Part shown: piece by piece, positions 1 to 7,227 of the stretch | Position numbering within the stretch: the first letter of the stretch is position 1 | Layout: each line of letters starts with the position of its first letter | Notes under the pieces: generated by a model | Databases searched by the model: none | What the model was told of the DNA's origin: nothing | The model's input: the letters and a program-made list of their open reading frames with translations, nothing else | NCBI GenBank assembly: GCA_017481065.1 | Contig: JAFUPT010000145.1 | Coordinates: 1 to 32,092 of the forward strand | Source of the DNA: Clostridia bacterium | GTDB taxonomy: Bacteria; Bacillota_A; Clostridia; Christensenellales; Aristaeellaceae | Direction of reading: 5' to 3' | DNA: 32,092 bases | Program-made: the position numbers and the translations under genes

Positions 1-3000
1 AGATGGCTGGTCTGGGGATCGTTGTTGACCTTGTCAGCGATCATGTTGATCAGCTTGATGATGGCCTTCGCGCGGGCGTAACCGGCAGCAGCCTTCGCGC
101 CGAAGATGTAGGCGGTGGGGGTGAAGTCGGTGAGGGTGCCGTCCTTGAGCTTGAAGTAGATGTTCAGGATGGACAGCGCGTTCATGAATTGGCGCTTGTA
201 TTCGTGCAGGCGCTTGACCTGGATGTCGAAGATCATGTCGGGGTCGAGCTTGACGCCCTCCTTCTTGTAGATCTCCGCGGCCAGCTGCTCCTTCTTTTCA
301 CGCTTGACGGCGATGAAATCCTGTGCCAGGTTATCGTCGATCAGGGGCTTGAGCTTCTCCAGCTCATACAGGTTGGTCATGAAGCCGGAGCCGATCTTGC
401 TTTCGATCAGCTTGGTCAGCTCGGGATTGCACAGGCCCAGCCAGCGGCGCTGGGTGATGCCGTTGGTCTTGTTCTGGAAGCGGTCCGGATAGATGGCGTA
501 CCACTCACGGAACACATCATCCTTGAGAATCTGGGAGTGGATGGCGGCCACGCCGTTTACATAGCTGGAGGCGTATACGGCCAGGTTTGCCATGTGCACG
601 CGCTTGTTCTGGATGATGCGCATGGCGGAGGGATTTTCCACCTTGTCGCGCACGCTCTTGCGCTTGAGCAGCTTGGCGAGCTGCTTGTCGATCAGCTTGA
701 TCACTTCCACCATCTCGGGAGCCACATCGCTCAGCAGGCTCACATCCCAGCATTCCAGCGCTTCGCGCATCACGGTGTGGTTGGTGTAGTTGAAGCTCTT
801 CTGGGCGAGGGCGAAGGCTGCGGCGAAGTCCATGCCTTCCGCCATCAGCAGGCGGATGAGCTCCGGAATCGCCATGGTGGGATGGGTGTCGTTCAGCTGG
901 ATGGAGTGCAGCTCCGGGAACATGGAATAATCGCTGCCGTGCTGGGCGCGGTAAGTGCGCAGCATATCCTGCAGGCTCGCGCTGCAGAGCACATACTGCT
1001 GGCGCACACGCATCAGCTTGCCGGCGCGCAGGGTATCGTTGGGGTAGAGGAGCTTGGTGATATCCTCGGCGGTGTTCTTGTCCTTGGCGGCGGCTGCGTA
1101 ATCCTGGGCATTGAAGAGTTCGAAATCGAATTCATTCGTGCTTTCACACTGCCAGAGGCGCAGGGTGCCGAAGTTCTTTCCGCCGTAGCCAACCACGGGC
1201 ATATCATAGGGAACGGCGCGCACAGTGAGTCCCTTCATGGGAACCAGCACGCTGAGCTCATCCCGGCGGATGCTCCAGGGATCGCCGTACTTCGTCCAGT
1301 CGTCCGGCAGTTCGTGCTGCTTGCCATCCACAAATTCCTGCTTGAACAGGCCGTATTTGTAGCGCAGGCCATAGCCGTCCAGAGGAACGGCGTGGGTGGC
1401 GGCGCTGTCAAGGAAGCAGGCGGCGAGGCGGCCGAGACCGCCGTTGCCGAGGGCGGCGTCCTCAATGTCCTCGAGAGTGGCAAGGTCCACGCCCTTTTCG
1501 GCGAGGAGCGCCTTCACTTCGTCCAGAAGGCCGAGGGAGAAGAGGTTGTTGTACACCAGCCTGCCCACCAGGTATTCGGCGGAGAGGTAGAGCGCATGGC
1601 GCTTTTCGAGGCGCACGGCGTGGTCATCCGCCCACATGGGGGCGATGGCCATCATCACTGCGGAGGAGACGCCCTCGTGCAGCTGAACTGCGGAGGCATC
1701 CCTGATATCCGCGTGGTACTTGCCCTTTACGATGGCCTCGGCGTCGGCGATGATCGCGTCTGCGTCCAGCGCGGGTACATTGCCGCGGCCATAGCGGCGG
1801 TTCAGCACGCGGATGCGGGCGGCGATGGGAGCGTAATCGGCGGGCAGCATGCGCCAGAGCCAGTTGCCGCCCACGGTGCCGGGAAAATTCATGCGGGCTT
1901 CCGCGCCGCAGCCCAGCAGATCCTGCATGGGAATGATCACGGTGTCGGCAATGCTCTCCCAGCCTGCGCGCAGCAGGGCGGAGATGATATCATCGTCCGT
2001 CTCGGCCATGCCCAGCTTCTTGCGGGCGAAGGCGCGCACGGAGGGCTTGGTGTTCTGCCACCAGCCGATGGTGGTTTCGTTGTCGTGGGTGCCGGTATAA
2101 ACGATGCAGTTGCTGCTCTCGTAATTCTCCGGCAGGTCCTGGCTGTCGTCGCCGCCATCGAAGGCGAACTGCAGAATCTTCATGCCCGGGTAGCCGGTGA
2201 AGGCCAGCAGCTTCTTTACCCGCTTGCTCACCACGCCCAGATCCTCGGCAACGATGTTCAGCTCCGGCAGCTCCTTCCGGATGCGGCGGAACAGCTTGGC
2301 ATTCGGGCCGAGCTCATACTTGCCGTTGCGGGCGGTGGGCTCGGTGGCGGGGATGGCATAGTAGTTGGCAAAGCCGATGAAATGATCGATGCGCAGGATA
2401 TCAAACATGCTGCCCAGCGCCTTCAGGCGGGCGATCCACCAGGCATACTTCGTTTCCTCATGCTTCTTCCATGCGTAGAGGGGATTGCCCCAGCGCTGGC
2501 CGTCCTTCTGGAAGTAATCCGGGGGTACGCCGGCGATGCGGATGGGGCGCACGTCCTCGTCCAGCTCAAACATATCGGGGTTGAGCCATACGTCCGAGGA
2601 ATCCGCGGCAACGTAGATGGGCATGTCGCCCATCAGCTCCACGCCGCGCTCGCGGGCGTAGGCATGCAGGCGCTCCCACTGGGAGAAGAACACATACTGG
2701 CAGAAGACATAGTATTCGATAGAATCCTTGAGCTCAGCCTGGTAGCGCTCAATGGCAGCGGCCTTGCGGTGGCGGATGTCCTCATCCGGCCACTGCATCC
2801 AGGATACATAGCCGAAATGTTCCTTGATGGCGTAGAACAGGGCGAAATCCTGCACCCAGGCCTTTTCCGCCTTGAAGGCTTCGAGCTCCGAGGCGATCTT
2901 ATCGCGGGAAGACCCGAAGGCCAGCTTGAGCAGCCGGGTATTCTGGGCCTTCACGGCATCGAAATCCACCTTTTCCCGGATGGGCAGGGGTTCGTAGGAG

Positions 3001-3248
3001 CCCCCGGGCAGCAGGCCGTCCGCCTCCATCATATCAAAATCGATCATGAGGGGATTGCCGGCATAGCTGGATGCGCTCTGGTAGGGGGATTCGGCATAGC
3101 CGGTGGGCCCTACGGGCAGCATCTGCCAGATATTCATGCCGGAAGCCTTCACGAAATCAACAAAATCATAGCTCGCCTTGCCCAGCGTGCCCACGCCGCC
3201 GCGGGAGGGCAGGGAGGTGATGTGCATAAGTACACCGCTCTTTCTCAT
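1..3248 (-). CDS. MalQ-GlgP fusion: 4-alpha-glucanotransferase / glycogen-maltodextrin phosphorylase (C-terminus beyond window)
   Basis: One reading frame runs from the ATG at 3248 leftward through the window edge, with about 1082 codons visible. Residues 1-480 are a complete GH77 MalQ: nucleophile motif RIDHF near 288, acid/base motif AEDLG near 335, and THDN with Asp 389 followed by GWW. From about residue 490 it becomes a GT35 alpha-glucan phosphorylase: YLSAEYLVGR, the glycine-rich stretch LGNGGLGRLAACFLDS, GYGLRYKYG, HPTMAIPEL, QVKRLHEYKRQ and NNDPQ. I checked the frame on both sides of the junction and it is continuous. The pyridoxal-phosphate lysine region and about 200 residues should lie left of the window. 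MalQ rearranges maltodextrins into longer chains, which phosphorylase cuts to glucose-1-phosphate, so fusion would couple the steps. An AGGAGG lies 9 nt before the ATG. The long open frame on the opposite strand is a shadow. Confidence 0.93.
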   Translation of the reverse strand, partial: MRKSGVLMHITSLPSRGGVGTLGKASYDFVDFVKASGMNIWQMLPVGPTGYAESPYQSASSYAGNPLMIDFDMMEADGLLPGGSYEPLPIREKVDFDAVKAQNTRLLKLAFGSSRDKIASELEAFKAEKAWVQDFALFYAIKEHFGYVSWMQWPDEDIRHRKAAAIERYQAELKDSIEYYVFCQYVFFSQWERLHAYARERGVELMGDMPIYVAADSSDVWLNPDMFELDEDVRPIRIAGVPPDYFQKDGQRWGNPLYAWKKHEETKYAWWIARLKALGSMFDILRIDHFIGFANYYAIPATEPTARNGKYELGPNAKLFRRIRKELPELNIVAEDLGVVSKRVKKLLAFTGYPGMKILQFAFDGGDDSQDLPENYESSNCIVYTGTHDNETTIGWWQNTKPSVRAFARKKLGMAETDDDIISALLRAGWESIADTVIIPMQDLLGCGAEARMNFPGTVGGNWLWRMLPADYAPIAARIRVLNRRYGRGNVPALDADAIIADAEAIVKGKYHADIRDASAVQLHEGVSSAVMMAIAPMWADDHAVRLEKRHALYLSAEYLVGRLVYNNLFSLGLLDEVKALLAEKGVDLATLEDIEDAALGNGGLGRLAACFLDSAATHAVPLDGYGLRYKYGLFKQEFVDGKQHELPDDWTKYGDPWSIRRDELSVLVPMKGLTVRAVPYDMPVVGYGGKNFGTLRLWQCESTNEFDFELFNAQDYAAAAKDKNTAEDITKLLYPNDTLRAGKLMRVRQQYVLCSASLQDMLRTYRAQHGSDYSMFPELHSIQLNDTHPTMAIPELIRLLMAEGMDFAAAFALAQKSFNYTNHTVMREALECWDVSLLSDVAPEMVEVIKLIDKQLAKLLKRKSVRDKVENPSAMRIIQNKRVHMANLAVYASSYVNGVAAIHSQILKDDVFREWYAIYPDRFQNKTNGITQRRWLGLCNPELTKLIESKIGSGFMTNLYELEKLKPLIDDNLAQDFIAVKREKKEQLAAEIYKKEGVKLDPDMIFDIQVKRLHEYKRQFMNALSILNIYFKLKDGTLTDFTPTAYIFGAKAAAGYARAKAIIKLINMIADKVNNDPQTSH

Positions 3249-3297
3249 CGGGTATAGCCTCCTATAAGAATAAATGAAAATGTGGTGTCATCTTAAT

Positions 3298-3326
3298 ATT
3301 ATAATCTTTCCCAGCGAAATTGACAA
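3298..3326 (-). promoter_or_regulatory. Sigma-A type promoter for malQ-glgP
   Basis: On the minus strand TTGTCA (3321-3326), a 17-nt spacer and TATAAT (3298-3303) form a near-consensus promoter about 50 nt before the start codon at 3248. Confidence 0.7.
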
Positions 3327-3357
3327 GCGTTTAACCAAGCTGAGCCGGGATTTTACC

Positions 3358-3393
3358 TTATCCACGAACGGAACTAATATTGTTCATGGATAA
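3358..3393. promoter_or_regulatory. 12-bp inverted repeat upstream of HAD gene
   Basis: TTATCCACGAAC (3358-3369) and GTTCATGGATAA (3382-3393) are reverse complements except for one position, with a 12-nt AT-rich centre. The repeat sits 34 nt before the HAD start codon at 3428 and has no T-run, so an operator or a 5' leader hairpin fits better than a terminator. Its function is unknown. Confidence 0.4.
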
Positions 3394-3427
3394 TAGTAAA
3401 AGATAACGGGTAAAGAGGGTATATGTG

Positions 3428-4252
3428 ATGGCAAAATACAGTCTGATTGCGCTGGATATGGATGGAACCCTGCTCAACAGCGAACTCAAGCTCAGCGAAG
3501 GCAACAAGGAAGCTGTGCACCGCGCCGCAGCAGCGGGCAAGCATGTTGTGCTCTCCACGGGCCGCTGCCTGGCGGAGATTCGGGATACGCTGCGGGAACT
3601 GCCGGAGATTCGCTATCTAGTATGCGAAAATGGAAGCTGCGTATACGATTGCAAATACGACCATACCATTCATGTGGCGCCCGTGCCGGTGGAGGAGATA
3701 TTGTATATCCTGAACTTGGTAAAAAATGAGCGCACGGTGCTGCAGTGCTTCCATGAAAACCAGCCCTACTTCAACCAGCCCAACGGCGAGTGGAGCTATG
3801 GCTTCCGCGTGGGAAACTACCGGGATGTCTTTGATAAAACCGCCGTGTGGGATGCAAAGCTCTTCGATACCTATGCCGAAAAGCCCTTTCGCATCGAAAA
3901 GATCAACCTCTACTTTGAAAATGCGCGCGCCCGGGACCGCATCCATGAGATTCTGGAAAAGCGGAACCTGAAGCTGGCCAATTCCATCGGCTACATGATC
4001 GAGGTTGTGGCCGGCGAGGCGGACAAGGGCGCGGGCCTTATAGAGCTCTGCAAGCACCTGAACATTCCCATCGGGGAAACCATCGCCGTGGGCGACAGCC
4101 CGAACGACCTGGAAATCCTGCGCACCGCCGGGCTCTCCGCCGCCATGGGAAATGCCTGGCCGGAGGCGAAGGCCGCCGCAGATATCGTCACCGAGGACTG
4201 CGACCACGACGGCGTGGCGAAGGTGATTTACGATTATCTCCTGGCAGAATGA
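3428..4252 (+). CDS. Cof-type HAD-IIB phosphatase
   Basis: A 274-residue haloacid-dehalogenase superfamily hydrolase. Motif I is DMDGTLLNSE near the N-terminus, motif II is LSTGR, and the C-terminal acidic motif is GDSPNDLEIL. The C2-type cap lies between motifs II and III, and the size matches the Cof/YkrA family, which dephosphorylates sugar phosphates and related metabolites. The substrate cannot be read from sequence. I chose the ATG at 3428, preceded by AAAGAGGG; an in-frame GTG directly before it at 3425 is also possible. The gene is monocistronic: it diverges from malQ-glgP and converges with the glycosyltransferase gene, sharing a hairpin terminator with it. Confidence 0.9.
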   Translation: MAKYSLIALDMDGTLLNSELKLSEGNKEAVHRAAAAGKHVVLSTGRCLAEIRDTLRELPEIRYLVCENGSCVYDCKYDHTIHVAPVPVEEILYILNLVKNERTVLQCFHENQPYFNQPNGEWSYGFRVGNYRDVFDKTAVWDAKLFDTYAEKPFRIEKINLYFENARARDRIHEILEKRNLKLANSIGYMIEVVAGEADKGAGLIELCKHLNIPIGETIAVGDSPNDLEILRTAGLSAAMGNAWPEAKAAADIVTEDCDHDGVAKVIYDYLLAE

Positions 4253-4254
4253 TT

Positions 4255-4312
4255 TGCCAAGGGCTTCTCTCCGGGGAGAGGCTGTCGGGCGCACGCCTGA
4301 CTGATGCGCTGC
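4255..4312. repeat. Interspersed repeat-like hairpin sequence of the gut-Firmicutes type
   Basis: After the HAD stop codon there is an imperfect hairpin (CTTCTCTCC / GGGGAGAG), then a GCTGTCGGGCGCACGCCTGA segment and CTGATG. The layout resembles a repeat I recall from many gut Clostridia genomes (a GGAGAG hairpin followed by a CCTGACTGATG tail). Attribution is from memory, not from a search. Confidence 0.4.
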
Positions 4313-4315
4313 AAG

Positions 4316-4357
4316 AAAACAGCATCCATTCCAAATTCAGGAATGGATGCTGTTTTT
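4316..4357. terminator. Bidirectional terminator between converging genes
   Basis: The stem AGCATCCATTCC / GGAATGGATGCT (12 bp, extended by AAAAC/GTTTT) with a 7-nt loop is followed by T-runs on both strands. It serves the HAD gene on the plus strand and the glycosyltransferase on the minus strand. The latter's stop codon (4337-4339) lies in the loop, and its last residues, NSIHS, are encoded by the stem. Confidence 0.85.
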
Positions 4358-5470
4358 GATTGTGTTGCAGATAACTTCCCTTGGATCAAAGCCGAATTCT
4401 TCCCGGCATTTTTGGCTGAGCTTCTGCCGGTCTTCCGAAGCGTTGAGCATTGAAGAGGCGATTTTGCCCATGGAAATCGCGCCGCCCGAGGCCGCCGCGC
4501 AGCCGATGCCGGTGAGGAATTCCATATTCCGGGTTTCGCAGCCGGGGGCCATGTTGATCAGGATCAGCGGCAGGCCCTTATGCATGGCTTCGGTGGTGCT
4601 GAGCCCGCCGGGCTTGGTGAGGAATACATCCGCCGCGTCGAGGTAGCGGTGCATGTGCTTCACATAGCCCTTCACCAGCAGCTTCTTGCTGCGGACGAGG
4701 TATTTCAGGTTTCGCTCGAGCTTCCGGTTGCTGCCGCAGATGGCGATGAGCAGCGCATCCTTGGGCAGCATTTCCGTCAGCAGCAGCACCAGCTTGCCCA
4801 TGGGGCCGGCGCCCATGCTGCCGCAGCTGAGCACGGCGATGCGCTTGTCTTCGGGCAGGCCGAGCTCCCGCCGGGCTTCATCCCTGTCTCCCCGGGAGAG
4901 GAATTCATCGCGCACGGGTATGCCGGCGGGAATGATCTTTTCCTCGGGAATGCCGTAGGAGGCAAATTCCGGAACCAGCGCGGGGTGGGGGATGAGCCAG
5001 CCGTGCATATCCAGCTGGTTTACGCCGGGGCTGCAGGTATAATCCGTAGCAAGGAAGAAGCAGGGCATGCCCAGCTCGCCCTTGCGGCGCAGTTCGCTGA
5101 CCAGGCGTGCAACGAACACATGCACGCAGAGCACGGCGTCAAAGCCGCCGGCCTCGAGGTAAGCCTTCAGGCTGGGCACATTCCTCGGCGCGCGCTTGCG
5201 GCGGGAAACCTGCCGGATCAGCTGGCGCTGGTAGGGCTGGTGCTGGGCCTGGAATTCCTCGAAGCGGTAGCCGATGCCGTAAACCTTCGGCAGCTTCCGG
5301 TAGAAGAATACATGGCCCCGGCAGATCAGCTCGCCCTTTGTGCGGGGCAGGAAGGCGAGGCCATCCTGCACGGTACAGCGGTCGCCCCGGGTTTCGAAAT
5401 ATTCCTTGAGGGCTTTTGCCGCAGAATTGTGGCCTTCGCCAGTGTTGGCGGAGAGAATCAACAGGTGCAT
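4337..5470 (-). CDS. Glycolipid glycosyltransferase of the UgtP / MGDG-synthase family (GT28-like)
   Basis: A 377-residue glycosyltransferase with GT-B layout. The N-terminus LILSANTGEGHNSAAKAL matches the MGDG-synthase/UgtP N-terminal domain, with its GxGHxxAA signature at residues 11-18. The C-terminal nucleotide-sugar site is KPGGLSTTEAMHKGLPLIL near 285-305. Family members transfer glucose or galactose to diacylglycerol at the cytoplasmic membrane face to make glycolipids or lipoteichoic-acid anchors. The true start is the ATG at 5470; a longer frame to 5824 overlaps the upstream gene and is not credible. The start lies inside the 3' end of the preceding acyltransferase gene (13-nt overlap), so translation is probably coupled. 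The acceptor lipid and donor sugar are inferred only from family. Confidence 0.88.
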   Translation of the reverse strand: MHLLILSANTGEGHNSAAKALKEYFETRGDRCTVQDGLAFLPRTKGELICRGHVFFYRKLPKVYGIGYRFEEFQAQHQPYQRQLIRQVSRRKRAPRNVPSLKAYLEAGGFDAVLCVHVFVARLVSELRRKGELGMPCFFLATDYTCSPGVNQLDMHGWLIPHPALVPEFASYGIPEEKIIPAGIPVRDEFLSRGDRDEARRELGLPEDKRIAVLSCGSMGAGPMGKLVLLLTEMLPKDALLIAICGSNRKLERNLKYLVRSKKLLVKGYVKHMHRYLDAADVFLTKPGGLSTTEAMHKGLPLILINMAPGCETRNMEFLTGIGCAAASGGAISMGKIASSMLNASEDRQKLSQKCREEFGFDPREVICNTIKNSIHS

Positions 5471-5943
5471 TTCTTTTTGCGTTCCTCGCGTTCTTTCAGG
5501 CGCTTTGCCAGCAGGGTGAGGGTGGGCCGGTTGTAGCGCTGGATGATGATGAAGGGGATGTGGCTCAGGCCGTAGATGATGGCAGCGAGGCCGCCCCAGA
5601 AATTCGGGCAGATGAGATAGATGATGAAGGACAGGAGCATCAGCGCCCAGTGCACCGCCTCTGCCACGCAGGTTTCGGCGGCAACGCGGTCGGCGGCTTC
5701 CGCGCCGCCGGTGAGGGATATGCTCTTGCGCACCATATTCGGGGAAATTTTGCTCATATCCGGCATGCGGTCCTTCCAGGCATGCACCTTGATTTTGCGG
5801 TAAATGCGGCCGCCATCCTCCCATTTATAGGGCGCATAGGGCGGCTCATCCGCGTGGAACCAGCGTCGGGGCAGGGCGTTTCCGATGAAGTGGGAAAGTA
5901 TACCCGCCGCTGCCATATAGATCAGGCAGAAAATAAAGCGCAT
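5458..5943 (-). CDS. CrtO-family acyltransferase (glycosyl-4,4'-diaponeurosporenoate acyltransferase-like)
   Basis: A 161-residue membrane protein with an N-terminal hydrophobic helix and a second hydrophobic pair near residues 98-130. It carries the pattern I recognise from staphylococcal CrtO: RRWF, a tryptophan-led WEDGGRIYRKIKVHAWKDRMPD block, ETCVAEAVHW, and IIQRYNRP near the C-terminus. CrtO acylates the sugar of staphyloxanthin, and the length is close to its roughly 165 residues. No carotenoid genes are nearby. Instead it overlaps a glycolipid glycosyltransferase gene by 13 nt, so it may acylate that enzyme's product; this is inference. The RBS GGAGAG lies 5 nt before the ATG at 5943. 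Confidence 0.8.
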   Translation of the reverse strand: MRFIFCLIYMAAAGILSHFIGNALPRRWFHADEPPYAPYKWEDGGRIYRKIKVHAWKDRMPDMSKISPNMVRKSISLTGGAEAADRVAAETCVAEAVHWALMLLSFIIYLICPNFWGGLAAIIYGLSHIPFIIIQRYNRPTLTLLAKRLKEREERKKKCTC

Positions 5944-5979
5944 TTGATCTCTCCAGACTTTTCAAATTGGTCGAGGGAT

Positions 5980-6008
5980 ATTATACCATAGACATGGGCA
6001 AAGGACAA
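5980..6008 (-). promoter_or_regulatory. Promoter of the acyltransferase-glycosyltransferase pair
   Basis: On the minus strand TTGTCC (6003-6008), 17 nt and TATAAT (5980-5985) lie 37 nt upstream of the ATG at 5943. On the plus strand a TATAAT at 6042-6047 probably serves sbcD, but no good -35 box was seen for it. Confidence 0.65.
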
Positions 6009-6084
6009 GGTCTTGATTTTTCCCGCAGTTTCGCTTAGGATTATAATGTGGATATATGAACCAAGGATGAATTTGGAGGCACAA

Positions 6085-7227
6085 ATGAACTTCCTGCACA
6101 TATCAGATCTTCATATCGGAAAAAAGCTTTGCGGCAAGAGCCTGATTGACGACCAGCGGCACATCCTTTCCGAAATCCTGGAAATGGCGCGCCGGAAGGA
6201 TGTAAACGCCCTGCTCCTTGCCGGGGATATTTATGATAAATCCCAGCCCGGCGGGGAGGCGGTGGAGCTGGCGGGCTGGTTCCTTACGGAGCTGGCGGCC
6301 ACCGGAAAGCCCTGCTTTATCGTGAGCGGAAACCATGATTCCGCCGAGCAGGTGGCCTACTGCCGCAGCATACTCTCCGGGGCGAAGCTGTATGTTTCCC
6401 CGGCCTATGCGGGCCCGGCGGAGAGGCATGTGCTCCGGGATGAAAATGGCGAAGTGCATGTGTATCTTTTGCCCTTCGTGCGCCCTGCCCAGGTGCGCCG
6501 CGCCCATCCGGAGCGGGCGAAGGAGATCGCAGGCTATGCCGATGCGCTGCGCGTGGCTGTGGAGGAGATGCGGATTGATCCCTCTGTGCGGAATGTGCTG
6601 GTGGCGCACCAGTTCGTCTGCGGCGCGCACGATATGGAGCTTACCGATTCCGAGGAGCGCATGGTGGGCGGCGTGGATGCGGTGCCCGCAGATATATTTG
6701 CCGGCTTTGATTATGTGGCCCTCGGCCATCTCCATGCCCCCCAGCGGGTGAAGGGGGACAGGATTCGCTATGCAGGTTCGCCGCTGAAATATTCTCTCTC
6801 CGAGGAGAAGCAGAGGAAGGCGGCGCTGCTGGTGAAGCTCGCAGATGGCTTCGAAGTGGAGGCGCTGCCCTACCATCCCCTGCGGGATGTGAAGGGCATA
6901 AGCGGCACGCTGGAAGAACTCACCGGGGAAACCATCGACAGGGATTATGTGTTTGTCACCCTTACGGATGAACTGCCACCGCTGGATGCGCTGGGTTCGC
7001 TGCTGCTGAGCTACCCGAACCTTGTGCAGCACCGCATCCGCAACAGCCGCTCCGGGGAAGCGGCGGATTTCGTACAGGCGGAGCGGGTGGAGGAGAAAAA
7101 TCCGCTGGAACACTTCGTAGAATTCTTTGCTACCCAGAATGCCGGGGCTGAACCCACGGTCCGGCAGATGGAAATTATGAAAAAGGTGATTGAGGAAGCG
7201 GAGGTGAAGTGCGGTGCGTCCCGTTGA
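6085..7227 (+). CDS. sbcD: Exonuclease SbcCD subunit D (Mre11-type nuclease)
   Basis: A 380-residue metallophosphoesterase that forms the nuclease subunit of SbcCD, which cleaves hairpins and processes double-strand ends. Metal-binding motifs are in order: SDLHIGK (Asp8, His10), AGDIYD (Asp48), SGNHD (82-85), VAHQF and LGHLH. The start at 6085 is preceded by GGAGG at 6075-6079 with a 5-nt gap. An in-frame upstream extension to 6013 lacks a site and starts before the likely promoter. The stop overlaps the sbcC start by 14 nt. A hairpin-cutting nuclease is an interesting neighbour for a chromosome rich in perfect palindromes, though sbcDC is widespread. Confidence 0.96.
   Translation: MNFLHISDLHIGKKLCGKSLIDDQRHILSEILEMARRKDVNALLLAGDIYDKSQPGGEAVELAGWFLTELAATGKPCFIVSGNHDSAEQVAYCRSILSGAKLYVSPAYAGPAERHVLRDENGEVHVYLLPFVRPAQVRRAHPERAKEIAGYADALRVAVEEMRIDPSVRNVLVAHQFVCGAHDMELTDSEERMVGGVDAVPADIFAGFDYVALGHLHAPQRVKGDRIRYAGSPLKYSLSEEKQRKAALLVKLADGFEVEALPYHPLRDVKGISGTLEELTGETIDRDYVFVTLTDELPPLDALGSLLLSYPNLVQHRIRNSRSGEAADFVQAERVEEKNPLEHFVEFFATQNAGAEPTVRQMEIMKKVIEEAEVKCGASR

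Noticed and set aside
3..3257. Plus-strand open frame of 1084 codons opposite malQ-glgP
   Set aside because: Its translation shows no family motif and is an antisense shadow of a clear MalQ-GlgP coding sequence; long opposite frames are expected in GC-rich genes.
5471..5824. N-terminal extension of the glycosyltransferase
   Set aside because: The extended residues are Pro/His/Arg-rich nonsense overlapping the acyltransferase gene; the family N-terminus begins exactly at the ATG at 5470.
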